Notes: generated by a model not told the origin, from the letters alone. A stretch of DNA of 64,000 bases from Ardenticatenaceae bacterium (GCA_020634245.1 JACKCC010000010.1:310001-374000); one strand, 5' to 3'. Counted from the stretch's first letter, positions 37,301-45,732 are shown. Translations and numbers: made by a program.

Positions 37301-38717
37301 GAAGATCAGGGGCAGCGACAATGTTGGACAACAAAACCTGAAATTGTTCAGCCATACGGGCGACCGTTTCTGGCTTATAAAGATTGGTACTGTACTTGAA
37401 ATCGCCAATCAACTTATCTTCAAGGTCCAAAACGTCCAGATTTAAGCCATAATCTTCGAGTTGTTGACCGGTTGCAATATCCAATCCGGATGCCGTGAAC
37501 GCTCCCAGGTCTACTGCATGTTCACCGGTTGGCTCAAGCGACATGATGACTAAATCTTTCAAATTTCGGGGCGGGCGCAACAGATTGAACAATACCTGTG
37601 TCAAAGGCATGTGCGACGTTTCTCGCGCTGGTTGCAATCGTTCGACGAGCAAGGCAAAGGGGAAATCTGCATGGGCTAATGCAGAAATCACTTTCTCGTT
37701 GGTAACTCGCAAATGTTCACGAAAAGATCGCTGAGGTTCAATGTAGCCACGCATAACGGCCGTGTTAACAAAGTAACCAATCTGTTGCAAGAACCGTTTG
37801 TCACTGCGCCCCAAAACCGGTGTGCCTATCAAAATATCTTCCTGGCCTGAATATAGCCATAAGAAAACCTGAAAAGCGGCTAACAAAATTCTATAGAGTG
37901 TCGCCTCTTCCTCGTGAGCCAACTGACGCAGTTGGCCGGCCATATCTTTGTGAAAAACAAACTGATGTGAAGCTCCCGCAAACTGCTGCTTTTGTGTCCA
38001 GTTAAAATCAGTCGGTATATTTAAAGCAGTCAGGCCGCCAGATAGTTCTTCGCGCCAAAATGACCACAACTGCTCTCCCTTTTCAGAAAGCATTTTAGAC
38101 TGCCATTCCACAAAATCGCCGTATTGATGGTTGAGTGGTGCTAACGTTATGGGTTGATTCGCCTGGCGAGCTTCATATCCTTGTTGTAAATCTCGAATTA
38201 ATATCCAGGCCGACCACCCATCGGCAGAAATATGATGGGTCATCATTTGCAATGTAAATTTATCTGTACCCCTGACATACAAACGCGCCCGGAACATGTT
38301 GTCGTTGGCAAGATCAAAAGGTTGATTCAGGTTATTATTTAAACATTGGGCCAGATCATCATCTGTCCAATCTGTCGCGTCGAACACCTTAAAATCAACA
38401 TCTTGCCGTTCAATAATGATTTGAAACGGTTCGCCATCAAATGAATCATACAAGGTTCGGAAGGGTGGGTGGCGATCAATAACCGCCTGCAGGGCATCGT
38501 GTATCGCTTGAATGTCAATGGCAGTAGCAATATGCAGGGTGATGCCAATATTGTACGAAGAATTACCCGGTGCAATTTGCTGGATAAGCCATAATGCCTG
38601 TTGGTTGTGTGCTAAGGGCTGAATCTGGCCATCTTGCACCTTATGCTTTTTCTGCAAGTAGGTGCGTGCATCTTGTTGTGTTGCCTGGTTTAAATGGTCT
38701 AATTGTGCCATCTTCAT
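31389..38717 (-). CDS. Two-module non-ribosomal peptide synthetase, C-A-PCP-C-A-PCP-TE
   Basis: A 2,442-residue synthetase. Domains by motif: C1 (about 35-450, HHISADGWS near 160), A1 (about 510-1010, YTSGSTGTPKG near 658), PCP1 (GGHSLL near 1067), C2 (about 1130-1560, HHIISDQWS near 1261), A2 (about 1590-2090, YTSGSTGKPKG near 1739), PCP2 (GGHSLL near 2136), TE (about 2180-2442). By alignment to the GrsA pocket I read A2 as D-I-L-Q-L-G-M-V-W-K, close to the code I recall for glycine; A1 reads D-T-E-D-I-G-T-I-I-K, which I cannot assign. The TE nucleophile motif is GHCAG, with Cys for Ser. A C domain at the start suggests acylation or an upstream donor. No MbtH, transporter or phosphopantetheinyl transferase is nearby. 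The product would be a small, possibly acylated, dipeptide. Confidence 0.95.
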   Translation of the reverse strand: MKMAQLDHLNQATQQDARTYLQKKHKVQDGQIQPLAHNQQALWLIQQIAPGNSSYNIGITLHIATAIDIQAIHDALQAVIDRHPPFRTLYDSFDGEPFQIIIERQDVDFKVFDATDWTDDDLAQCLNNNLNQPFDLANDNMFRARLYVRGTDKFTLQMMTHHISADGWSAWILIRDLQQGYEARQANQPITLAPLNHQYGDFVEWQSKMLSEKGEQLWSFWREELSGGLTALNIPTDFNWTQKQQFAGASHQFVFHKDMAGQLRQLAHEEEATLYRILLAAFQVFLWLYSGQEDILIGTPVLGRSDKRFLQQIGYFVNTAVMRGYIEPQRSFREHLRVTNEKVISALAHADFPFALLVERLQPARETSHMPLTQVLFNLLRPPRNLKDLVIMSLEPTGEHAVDLGAFTASGLDIATGQQLEDYGLNLDVLDLEDKLIGDFKYSTNLYKPETVARMAEQFQVLLSNIVAAPDLPITELSMLPEDERRQVLVNWNDTAVSLPSHIPFIHQLFEQQVKQRPEATAVISGHLQLTYAELNQRANQLAHHLRSAGIGPDKFAGIFIERSPEMIVALLAVLKAGGAYLPLDPAYPPERLGLMLADVQPDVLLTRQSLLAHLPVEQMENKPLLLCLDSDWAEIARQNDQNLSPPAATNNLAYIIYTSGSTGTPKGVMVPHRALINYTLAAIDAFEMTPRDRVLQFASFSFDTSAEEIFPCLASGAALVLRDEAMIDDVSQFLQRCDDLELTVTDLPTAYWHELTAVLAENRPSLPTTLRLVIIGGEAALTEQVAVWQDIIGPRVRLLNTYGATEATIISTIYDLTSAPPSASGRVPIGRPIPNVQTYILNGQQQPVPIGVPGELWIGGAGLARGYLNRPELTAERFISNPFIDGKGAEESRRAINPAPLLYRTGDLARYLPDGNIEYLGRADSQVKIRGFRVELGEIEAALGQHPALRATAVTVHTEKNGHNRLIAYLVPHETVPTTSELRQYLQQKLPHYMIPAVFITLPEMPLSPNGKVDRQALPDPEVLTLDLARAYIPPQTPQEKLLAALWEQVLHVEQVGIHDNFFELGGHSLLATQIVSRVRKTTQIDLPIRTIFETPTIAELARHIAELQTNGTFIASRPLTPTEHTDPLPLSFSQERMWFLYQLDPDSTAYNIPGAVRLKGTLDVAALEWSINQIVIRHESLRTRFTAVNGQPATIIEPAYNFTLSIEDYRPLPAAQRLDHARETIKQAARTPFRLDRLPLFQIKLLQLDDEDYILLITMHHIISDQWSMGVLTRDLAAYYRAFVMNQDAILPEMPIQAGDHAIWQHQLAADGAFDDQMAYWKQQLKGLTSLDLPSDRPRPAVQTTTGTILTVPLPAWLLDSLHTLSQQESVSPFMILLAGFKLLLSRYTGVEDIAVGSPIANRHQLQSETLISTLVNTLVLRTDLSGNPTFRHLLHRVQKMALDAYTHQDVPFEKLVDVLQPARDTSRSPLFQAFFNVQNAPFSFPDLPNVRGMEILMIDRGAAQFDLSLSVDMIVSNTAILEYNTDLFDAARMEQLMGHLWTLLETAVTHPDRPISDLPLLTKAEIAQLDAWNDTAVPYPHDACLNHLFETQVEQTPTRTAVTFEGQSLTYKQLNQRANRLARHLLSLGVGRGDLVGINLERSLEMIVALFAVHKSGAAYIPLDPAFPQDRLDFMLADSQARVLITQTSLLADRPEGSNLQFVCVDRDAAVLAGYDDHNLPLSATAADLAYVIYTSGSTGKPKGVQIEHRSAVNFLNSMRRQPGLRAEDVILSVTTLSFDIAVLEIFLPLLNGARVELVSRDTAVNAAQLQSALTQSGATIMQATPTTWRMLLEAGWPGNNRLKILCGGEAMPRDLANQLLPRVGELWNMYGPTETTVWSSVYRVQPGDGPVSIGQPIDNTTFYILDKEQRPLPAGVPGELYIGGDGLARGYLNRPELTAEKFIRVEIRNQKAEPSNSTFNLQPSALLYRTGDLARFLADGNVEFYGRIDHQVKVRGYRIELGEIEAVLGQHPSLREVVVTTQEISSGDRRLVAYFIPETTTPTVEELRTFARASLPDYMVPAAFMALESFPLTPNKKIDRKALPAPQIVEQKTTTEFDAPRDALEIQLTRIWENVLNVSGIGRHDNFFELGGHSLLAVRVFAQIEQITQMQFPLTTLFRAPTIAQLADVLRSEGWETHWTSLVPIQPNGSRPIFFHVAPFLVSVLSFSELARHLGNDQPLYGLQPQGVEGDDPYHNCVEDMAAHYIKEIRTIQPEGPYLLGGHCAGNWVAFEMAQQLQAQGEEVSLLVLVDSEPPNITPPRINPIKYLISRAAFYWKDGRFWDALIWKLGLAYQRFVILRIGEENTRRVAAVRKAHAEAHRKYHSGTFNGDVLLIRSHESTTLQDKDWHLRWSELINGRLQHEVVPGTHAGLLIEPGVGQMAAKIRAAVDVTLSNKSE
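32811..32875. repeat. Word-repeat element inside NRPS A2 domain
   Basis: Contains GAAGGTTGAAGGTTGAA and TTCTGATTTCTGATTTCT as repeated words, with GGCAGA and TCTGCC as complementary ends. It is in frame and encodes the loop just before the A-domain LLYRTGDLAR motif, where the family normally has a shorter linker. Confidence 0.65.
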
Positions 38718-39385
38718 TGATCTTCTGTTTTCTGGTTAATATATAAAAAGGTGGCAGAAAATTTGTCACAGGAGGTATATGAAAAAATATAGCTCTGGCC
38801 ACCCAAAGAACTGGATTATGTAAATGATGTCATAGGATATTTGGCAAGTTTTTTGCCAACATTATTATTTCCTAATCCGTATCTGATTTTTTGTGTCATA
38901 AATTCATAGCCTTCGTTAATCCTCAGCTTATTACATTTTTAGTCTCTTTTTGCTAATACTTGCCGTGCAGATACTATTTTTATGCCAAACGTTTCTTGCC
39001 CTTATTTTGGGAAAGAAAAGCATAGTTTCCACTTTAGGTAAGTTAAGAGTCTCCACCCTGTTTGTGTTTGAAAGCATGAAAGAATATGAGCCGCTTTTTA
39101 ATTTCCCAAAAAGCTTATAAGGTTTTTCTTACACCCGGAGTTAAGATTACCGGGTCGTATTGAGCCGGATATGACTATATTTTAGTTTCCGGGTGAGTTA
39201 TACTGTAGCTGTGAGCCAATGACCTGTTCAATGCCGCCGGATTTACGGGCGGTTTGCAGCAGCATTTAGGAGCATTGACGCGAACAATTCACCCACATTG
39301 TTACATCATTCAACCCAACGTCTGATACACCGGCGGCCCAAGCAATACCGGCTGGATGGTTTGAATTGTCTGGCCAGAAGGAGGA
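38718..39385. promoter_or_regulatory. 668-bp low-GC divergent region upstream of NRPS and Tal-Pgi genes
   Basis: The stretch is clearly richer in A and T than its flanks and holds no gene I can support. It must contain the promoters of both divergent genes. A 14-codon frame (ATG 38779, after GGAGG) is noted among the rejected items. CCCGG/CCGGG words at 39135-39200 can form short stems. No promoter is called with confidence. Confidence 0.5.
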
Positions 39386-42187
39386 ATGATGACCACTTTA
39401 CCGGAAAAAACAGAGCAGAAACATGCGCCCTGGCTGAATTATCTGCGCCGCAGTTTTATTGATTCAGGCGAGTTAGGCCAGTTGATTGAAGATGGCGTTT
39501 GTGGTCTGACGGTTAATCTGCCCGTTTTCAGTCAGGCTGTTACGTGCAGTGCTGATTATGACCATGCACTTGATTTGTTGTTGACTGATGGTGTGCCGTT
39601 TGACGATCTGCCGCGCGCCTTGCTGACGGATGACATTCAGCGCGCAGCAACAATCCTGAACCCGATTTATGAGCAGAGCCAGCGGTTAAACGGGTATATC
39701 AGTCTGCCAATAGACCCGGCGTTAGCCCATGATACGGTGGGTACTGTGGCGGCGGTGCGCCATCGGCTGGCGGAGATTAATTACCCTAATGTGATGGTGG
39801 AGATTCCGGCGACTCCAGCCGGTATTGCGGCTATTAAGGAGCTGACACGAGATGGCGTTTGCACCAATGCCACGCTTGTTTTTACGCTAGAAACTTATGA
39901 AGCGGCCGCACAGGCGTATTTAGCGGGATTGGCGGATTATATGGAGTCGCATAGTGTGTGGCGGCGTTGGCCAACGGCCGTTGCCACAATTGCAGTTGGC
40001 CCGTTAGATGGTTATGTAGATGATTGGCTGGTTCAGCATCATTTAACGGATTGGCAGGGGGAGGCGGGTGTTTCCCTGGCCCGGCTGGTCTATGAATCAT
40101 ACCGGTCGTTGTTTAGCGGCCCGGACTGGCAAAAATTGACGAAAAAGGGCGGGCTGCCGCAACGGCCGTTATGGGCCGACCTGGTTCCGCGCAATTTCCA
40201 ACTTCCTAACGATTATTACTTGAATGGACTGGCTGCACCGGGTACGGTTAGCAGCCTGGAGCCTGTTTTGTGGAACGCCCTGCGTGACTCTGAGCGGCCG
40301 CCGCAATCTCTGGTTCAAGGCGGCCAGGAAGCGCGTACACATTTGCGCACATTGGCGCAGTTGGGGTTGGATTTGCCAACTGCCGAACGGCAGCTTCAAG
40401 CGGAAGGACTGGCCCGATTGGAGCGAGCGTTTCAAATGGTACGGCAGAGTGTTCGCCAGAAGCGTGAGCAGTTAGAAGACCAGTGGCGGCGGCTGACGTG
40501 GCATTTGGGGGAAGTGGAAACGGCCGTACACCATCAACTCTCCCAAATGTGTGACAATCGTACCATGTGCCGCATCTGGAGCCACGACCATACCGTCTGG
40601 CAGCCTAAGCCAGACAACATTGGCCGCCAACTGGGCTGGCTGCATTTGATGCCGGTTATGCGCGAGCAAATCAGGCGGCTGCGAACCCTGACCAGAACCC
40701 TGGTGGATGAGGGGTACAGCCATGCTTTGCTGCTGGGAATGGGCGGTTCTGGTTTAGCCCCGCAGTTATTCGCCAACACCTTCACCCAGGCGGCGCTGCC
40801 ACCCCGCCCCGGACTGCCGCCGTCGCCCCAACTGCATCTGGATGTATTGGCCAATGCTGATCCGGTGACGATTTTGAACCAGGCTAAACGGCTCAATGTG
40901 GCCCGAACGTTGTTTGTTGTCGTTAGCAAAAGCGGCCTCACCGTGGAGACCACGGCCGCCTTTAACTATTTTTACAACCGGGTGCAGGTAGCAGTGGGGG
41001 AGGCTGAGGCTGGCCGCCATTTTATGGCTGTGACCGATCCCGACAGCCCGCTGGCGCTGCTGGCCCGCGAGCGTCACTTCCGCGACATCTTTTACAATCC
41101 ACTTCACGTTGCCGGGCGTTACAGTGCGCTGACTTTCACCGGCCTGGTTCCGGCGGCGCTGGCCGGCGTTAATCTGGAGACGCTGCTGGATCGGGCGCAG
41201 GGTATGGCCTGTAACGCTCACGGCTGCAACTGCCCGCTGGAAGGTGATAATGTGTCTGCCAGATTGGGAGCGGCATTGGGTGTGCTGGCCCGATCGGGTC
41301 GCGACAAATTGACGCTTATCACCAATCCGGTGCTGGCCGGTTTTGCCGACTGGGTGGAGCAGCTGCTGGCCGAAAGTTTGGGCAAGGATAAACGGGGCAT
41401 CGTACCGGTGGTCGGCGAACCGTTAGGCCAACCGGCGGTATACGGCCGTGACCGGGCCTTTATTTATCTGCGGCTGGAGGGGGATGATGGGCAGGATACG
41501 GCCGTACAAGCCCTCATCGACGCCGGATTCCCGGTTATCACCCTGCATTGGCATGATTTACAAGATGTGGGCGGGCAGTTCTTCTTATGGCAGATGGCAA
41601 CGGCCGTGGCTGCGCACATTTTGGGCGTCAATCCCTTCAGCCAGCCCCAACTGGACGCTTTCAAAGCCGAAATCCAGCAAATGGTGGCCGATGTCCGGGA
41701 AAATGGCGAAATCTTTGTGCCTGATGATGGCTTGACTGTTGGTACAAAAGACGTGCTGCAACAATACCTGACGCAGGCTAAACCGGGCGACTATGTGGCG
41801 ATTCAGGCTTTTACGCCGCGTTCGCCGGCCATCGACCAGGGTTTATTGGCTCTACGGACAGCTATCCGTGACCAGACGGGTTTGGCGACGATGGTTGGTT
41901 ACGGCCCGCGCTGCCTCCACACCACCGGCCAGATGCACCTGGGTGACCGGGGTAATGGCCTGGTGATTCAACTACTGGCAAACGTGGTGTTGGACGTGCT
42001 GATTCCTGACAAAGTTGGTGAAAAAGCTGCCGGGTTGACCTTTGGGACGTTGAAGGAACTGCAAGCGCTGACGATGGCCCGCCTGCTGCGGCACGGCCGT
42101 CGCCGTGTGCTGCGCTGCCATTTGGGATCCGAGGTGGAAACGGGCTTACAAGCATTGGTTGACGAATTCACGGCACAGCCGGTTTAG
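39386..42187 (+). CDS. Transaldolase-like/glucose-6-phosphate isomerase fusion; transaldolase half catalytically degenerate
   Basis: A 933-residue fusion. Residues 1-370 follow the transaldolase barrel, but the three catalytic positions of E. coli TalB are all changed: WLD to WLN (N18), SLEV to SLPI (P108) and MIKIPAT to MVEIPAT (E139 in place of the Schiff-base Lys). Residues about 400-933 are a phosphoglucose isomerase: GMGGSGLAPQ near 452, SKSGLTVETT near 515, AGRYSAL near 575, and the tail motif LHTTGQMHLGD near 840. Isomerase activity on fructose-6-phosphate is likely, but transaldolase activity is not. AAGGAGG precedes two adjacent ATGs; the second, at 39389, has the better spacing. Fused Tal-Pgi proteins are known in several phyla. 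Confidence 0.9.
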   Translation: MMTTLPEKTEQKHAPWLNYLRRSFIDSGELGQLIEDGVCGLTVNLPVFSQAVTCSADYDHALDLLLTDGVPFDDLPRALLTDDIQRAATILNPIYEQSQRLNGYISLPIDPALAHDTVGTVAAVRHRLAEINYPNVMVEIPATPAGIAAIKELTRDGVCTNATLVFTLETYEAAAQAYLAGLADYMESHSVWRRWPTAVATIAVGPLDGYVDDWLVQHHLTDWQGEAGVSLARLVYESYRSLFSGPDWQKLTKKGGLPQRPLWADLVPRNFQLPNDYYLNGLAAPGTVSSLEPVLWNALRDSERPPQSLVQGGQEARTHLRTLAQLGLDLPTAERQLQAEGLARLERAFQMVRQSVRQKREQLEDQWRRLTWHLGEVETAVHHQLSQMCDNRTMCRIWSHDHTVWQPKPDNIGRQLGWLHLMPVMREQIRRLRTLTRTLVDEGYSHALLLGMGGSGLAPQLFANTFTQAALPPRPGLPPSPQLHLDVLANADPVTILNQAKRLNVARTLFVVVSKSGLTVETTAAFNYFYNRVQVAVGEAEAGRHFMAVTDPDSPLALLARERHFRDIFYNPLHVAGRYSALTFTGLVPAALAGVNLETLLDRAQGMACNAHGCNCPLEGDNVSARLGAALGVLARSGRDKLTLITNPVLAGFADWVEQLLAESLGKDKRGIVPVVGEPLGQPAVYGRDRAFIYLRLEGDDGQDTAVQALIDAGFPVITLHWHDLQDVGGQFFLWQMATAVAAHILGVNPFSQPQLDAFKAEIQQMVADVRENGEIFVPDDGLTVGTKDVLQQYLTQAKPGDYVAIQAFTPRSPAIDQGLLALRTAIRDQTGLATMVGYGPRCLHTTGQMHLGDRGNGLVIQLLANVVLDVLIPDKVGEKAAGLTFGTLKELQALTMARLLRHGRRRVLRCHLGSEVETGLQALVDEFTAQPV

Positions 42188-42293
42188 TAACCGAGGCGAG
42201 GCAACCGGAGAGAAGATCGTTTGCTAAATCAAGAGCACTGCCGATTGTCTCGCCCCCGCCATTTCTTTTTTGGTAAACCTTTTGAAGGGGCGA

Positions 42294-43667
42294 TTATGAG
42301 GTGATGGGCAGGGTGATGGTGAACATCGTTCCCTTGCCAGGGTTTGATGCTGCTTCGATCTGGCCGCCATGGGCTTCGACAATGGAGCGGGCGATGGCCA
42401 GTCCCAGGCCCGATTCGCTACTGTGCTGCCGCGAGGAGTCGCCTTTGTAGAAGCGGTTGAAGATATGGGGTAAATCTTCGGGCGCAATGCCGGGACCGTT
42501 ATCTGTGACACGGAAGAGGATACGGGTGGGGGCCGGTTCATTGGCAGCAAGCGGAGTGGATACGGCCGTTAACTCAATCTCGCCGCCCTCAGGTGTAAAC
42601 CGGAAAGCATTGTTCACCAAATTGCCAAGCACCTGGACCATTCGATCCGGGTCGACATTAATCAGCGGCAAATCTTCAGCCGCTTCCACAGTCAGAGAAA
42701 TATTTTTTTGCTGTGTCTGTACCTGGTGCGCCTCGGCAATCCGGCCTAACAGTTCATGCGGTGCTACCAATCGGCGTGTCAAAGGTAGTTCGCCGGCGTC
42801 GGCCAGCGAGAGGGTGCGCAAATCATCAATCAACCGGTTGAGATGCTGCGTTTCCTTATGCATGATGCGGTAAATATCTGGCGAGCCTTTGAATTTGCCA
42901 TCACTCAACGATTCTGTGTAGCCCATGATGACGCTGAGCGGCGTGCGCAAATCATGGGCAATGTCGGCCGTCATTTGGCGGCGCTGCTGTACCGATTCAG
43001 CTAAATCAGCGCTCATCTGGTTGAATGATTCGGCCAGGCGACCAATTTCATCCTGAGTTCGCACTGGCACTTGGTGCCCCAAATCGCCCTGAGCAATGAT
43101 TTGCGTGGCCTCTGTTAGTTCCTGTACCGGGCGGGCAATGGTGCGCCCCAACAAAGCGGCCAGCAGCAAAGCCAGCACGACGGCGCCCAACGCGCCGTAT
43201 AGAATGGCCCGGTTCATGTTCCTCAAAAAAACTGATTCTGGTGATTCCGGTAAATTGGGGTTAACTTCACGGAAGTTTTCGAAGATAACCCAGCCGACCG
43301 TTTCACCATCAATTTCAATGGGCACACTTTGATCACCAACCCGTTTGGGCACTTCTTCGCCCGTTTGGTGGCGAATGCCGCCGTAGATGACGATGCGTTC
43401 GGCATCCAACAGCGTGACCGGCGCCCAGTTGGATCCCGCGTGGCGATTGTCGGGGGTGCGCACCAGGATAGCTTGAATATCGTCCCAGTTGCCGTTGTTT
43501 TGGTAATAATCCCGTAATTCTTCGACCAGATCGGTCTGATATTTATCGAGAACGAACTGGTCGAATTCCTTTTGGGTTTGCAGCCGCACGACGACGGTTA
43601 CCAGGGCGATACCGATGACGCCGACGAGGAGAAAGGCCAGGGTGAGTTTCAGGGAAAGGGATCTCAT
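42294..43667 (-). CDS. Sensor histidine kinase, BaeS-like
   Basis: A 457-residue membrane kinase: TM1 (about 8-30), a periplasmic sensor domain (about 31-150), TM2 (about 153-175), HAMP (to about 225), a dimerisation domain with phospho-acceptor H238 in DIAHDLRTPLSV, and an ATPase domain with N, G1 (DNGPGI), F and G2 (SGLGLAI) boxes. It signals to the OmpR-type regulator encoded upstream at 43723, 55 bp away on the same strand. The protease and helical periplasmic protein genes further upstream suggest an envelope-stress signal, which is inference from position. Confidence 0.93.
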   Translation of the reverse strand: MRSLSLKLTLAFLLVGVIGIALVTVVVRLQTQKEFDQFVLDKYQTDLVEELRDYYQNNGNWDDIQAILVRTPDNRHAGSNWAPVTLLDAERIVIYGGIRHQTGEEVPKRVGDQSVPIEIDGETVGWVIFENFREVNPNLPESPESVFLRNMNRAILYGALGAVVLALLLAALLGRTIARPVQELTEATQIIAQGDLGHQVPVRTQDEIGRLAESFNQMSADLAESVQQRRQMTADIAHDLRTPLSVIMGYTESLSDGKFKGSPDIYRIMHKETQHLNRLIDDLRTLSLADAGELPLTRRLVAPHELLGRIAEAHQVQTQQKNISLTVEAAEDLPLINVDPDRMVQVLGNLVNNAFRFTPEGGEIELTAVSTPLAANEPAPTRILFRVTDNGPGIAPEDLPHIFNRFYKGDSSRQHSSESGLGLAIARSIVEAHGGQIEAASNPGKGTMFTITLPITS

Positions 43668-43722
43668 GTGAGTGAATGGTTGTTGGTTACTGGTTGTTGG
43701 TTACTGGTTGTTGGTTTGTGGG
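43668..43722. repeat. GGTTGTTGGTTACT word repeat between regulator and kinase genes
   Basis: The word GGTTGTTGGTTACTGGTTG recurs in tandem. Unlike most gap elements here it has no clear complementary arm, so it looks like half of such an element. It lies inside the probable two-component operon. Confidence 0.6.
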
Positions 43723-44409
43723 TTAGTTTTCATTGGCGAAGCGGTAGCCAAAGCCGTAGACAGTCTCCACGTAGCGCGGATTTTTGGGATCCGGCTCGAT
43801 TTTGGTGCGTAAATTACGGATGTGAACGTCGATGGTGCGCTCGTAGCCTTCAAAGGCGGTGCCTTGCAGCCGGTCCAGCAAATCCAGACGGGAGAAAGCG
43901 CGGCCCGGCGAAGACATGAGGGTGGCCAGCAGGTCGAATTCTGAGGGGGTTAGATCGACGGTGTTGTTGTTGACGGTGACGAGACGGCCGTTTCTATCCA
44001 ATACAATATCGGCCGCCCGGAGAATGTCTTGTTCAACATCTTCTTTGCCGACGCGCCGTAAGACGGCCCGCACGCGAGCGGTTAGTTCGCGCATACTGAA
44101 GGGCTTGGTGACGTAATCGTCGGCCCCCAGTTCCAGACCCAGGATTTTGTCGTTTTCTTCCAGTTTGGCGGTCAGGATGATGGTGGGGGTGTTGGCTTCA
44201 CGGCTGTGAGCGCGCATGAAGTCGTAGCCGCCCATTTCGGGCATCATCAAGTCCAGGATGATCAGGTCGGGTTTTTCCTGGCGGGCTATGAAGAGGGCAT
44301 CACGGCCGTTAACGGCCGTCACAATATGAAACCCTTCCTGCTCCAGATATGACTTCAATAAAACCCGTAATTCTTCTTTGTCGTCTACGACCAAAATCGT
44401 CTTGGCCAT
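43723..44409 (-). CDS. OmpR/PhoB family response regulator, BaeR-like
   Basis: A 228-residue regulator: receiver domain with DD at 9-10, phospho-acceptor D53 and a conserved Lys in TKPFSMREL, then a winged-helix DNA-binding domain (about 130-226) with VDLTPSEFDLL and RTIDVHIRNLRTKI. It is the likely partner of the kinase at 42294. Targets are unknown, but the adjacent HtrA gene is a reasonable candidate. Confidence 0.94.
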   Translation of the reverse strand: MAKTILVVDDKEELRVLLKSYLEQEGFHIVTAVNGRDALFIARQEKPDLIILDLMMPEMGGYDFMRAHSREANTPTIILTAKLEENDKILGLELGADDYVTKPFSMRELTARVRAVLRRVGKEDVEQDILRAADIVLDRNGRLVTVNNNTVDLTPSEFDLLATLMSSPGRAFSRLDLLDRLQGTAFEGYERTIDVHIRNLRTKIEPDPKNPRYVETVYGFGYRFANEN

Positions 44410-44448
44410 GATGTCCCTCTCTAATAAATCTGTAATTTATGTGCCATA

Positions 44449-44532
44449 GAGTCATGCGTCATCAATGACGAAATAACGTATGAACTACTATACCGCCAAC
44501 TCACAAATGACGCATGACATAATGACATATGA
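44449..44532. repeat. ATGCGTCA-family hairpin element, copy 4
   Basis: Words GTCATGCGTCATCAATGACG and AATGACGCATGACATAATGAC face each other around AACTACTATACCGCC. It lies between the HtrA and response-regulator genes, which may therefore form separate transcripts. Confidence 0.75.
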
Positions 44533-44537
44533 GGTGT

Positions 44538-45704
44538 TTAAGGCCGTTCGCCTAACACCAACGGCACAGAAACCTCTTTCCCGTTCCGCAAAACCGTCAG
44601 GTCAATCGTTTGTCCGGCGGTTGTGTTGAATACCAGATAGGCATTCAAATCGGCGAAGTCCTGAATAGACTGGCCGTCAATGGTTACAATCAAGTCGCCG
44701 CCGCGGCCGGTGTTGGCGTTGGCCGCAATCAGACCCGCTTCATCGGCTGGGCTGTTAGGGGTTACATTCAGCACGTACGCGCCTTGTGTTTGTGACAGCC
44801 CATAGACTGATTCTTCATCCAGAGAGACTTCGCTGTCAAAACCGGCCCCCATGTAAGAATATTCGTAGGAACCATTTTCTATCAGACTGGGGACGACCTG
44901 GTGAACGGCCGCTACCGGAATTGAAAAACCCACACCGCTGCTGGTTCCCGAAGTAGTGGCAATGGCCGAATTGATACCCACCACTTCACCATTCAGGTTC
45001 AAAAGCGGCCCGCCAGAATTGCCAGGATTGATAGGAGCATCGGTCTGGATGACTTCGGGCAGAGTGTAGGAGCTGCCGCCGTCAATTTGTCGCTGGGAGG
45101 GCAGACTGCGGCCTAAACCACTGACGATACCCAGAGACATGGAGCCTTGCTCGCCAAAGGGGTTGCCGATGGCGACAACGAACTGACCTACTTGCAGGCT
45201 GTTATTCTGGGCCAGGGGCAAGGCGGAAACGCCGTCGGGCAACTGGTCTACTTTGAGGACGGCCAAATCACTGTCTACGTCGGTACCAACTAATTTTGCA
45301 GCCGCGCGCGTGCCATCGGAGAAAACGATTTCAAAGCTGCTGCCGCCATCCACGACGTGGTTATTGGTGACGATGTAGCCATCATTGCTGTAAACAAAAC
45401 CGCTGCCGCTGCCCAGCGGGGGAACGATAATGTAGACGACGGCCGGGTTCGCCTGTTTGTATAAGTTAATGAGTTCGTTTTGCAGGTCGGTAGTGGTAAC
45501 AGAGGTGGTTGATTGACTGTATGTTACCGGAATGGTCTGGGCCTGCTGCGAGTCGATTTGAGCTAACACCTCCTGTGTGATCGCTTCTACGTTGACTTCT
45601 GGAGCGGCGGGCGCTGCGGTATTTTGCTGTAAGCTGCACGCCGGCATTAAGATAGTCGCCAATAAAACTATAATAATGACTGTGCGATTCGCTATGGTTT
45701 TCAT
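44538..45704 (-). CDS. HtrA/DegP-type serine protease with PDZ domain, lipoprotein-anchored
   Basis: A 388-residue S1C protease. The N-terminus carries a lipobox (LMPAC, Cys23), so it is membrane-anchored on the outer face. The triad is H116 (TNNHVVDG), D146 (DSDLAVLK) and S230 (GNSGGP). One PDZ domain (about 290-385) contains GAYVLNVTPNSPADEAGL. It should degrade or refold damaged envelope proteins. The two-component genes lie just downstream on the same strand, and the helical periplasmic protein gene lies upstream. Confidence 0.94.
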   Translation of the reverse strand: MKTIANRTVIIIVLLATILMPACSLQQNTAAPAAPEVNVEAITQEVLAQIDSQQAQTIPVTYSQSTTSVTTTDLQNELINLYKQANPAVVYIIVPPLGSGSGFVYSNDGYIVTNNHVVDGGSSFEIVFSDGTRAAAKLVGTDVDSDLAVLKVDQLPDGVSALPLAQNNSLQVGQFVVAIGNPFGEQGSMSLGIVSGLGRSLPSQRQIDGGSSYTLPEVIQTDAPINPGNSGGPLLNLNGEVVGINSAIATTSGTSSGVGFSIPVAAVHQVVPSLIENGSYEYSYMGAGFDSEVSLDEESVYGLSQTQGAYVLNVTPNSPADEAGLIAANANTGRGGDLIVTIDGQSIQDFADLNAYLVFNTTAGQTIDLTVLRNGKEVSVPLVLGERP

Positions 45705-45732
45705 TTTTCCTTCTTTTATACCTTCTCAAAAA

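Noticed and set aside
38779..38823. Short frame with GGAGG and ATG upstream of the NRPS gene (14 codons)
   Set aside because: The ribosome site is only three bases from the ATG, the peptide has no leader-like feature, and chance short frames are common in this AT-rich gap.
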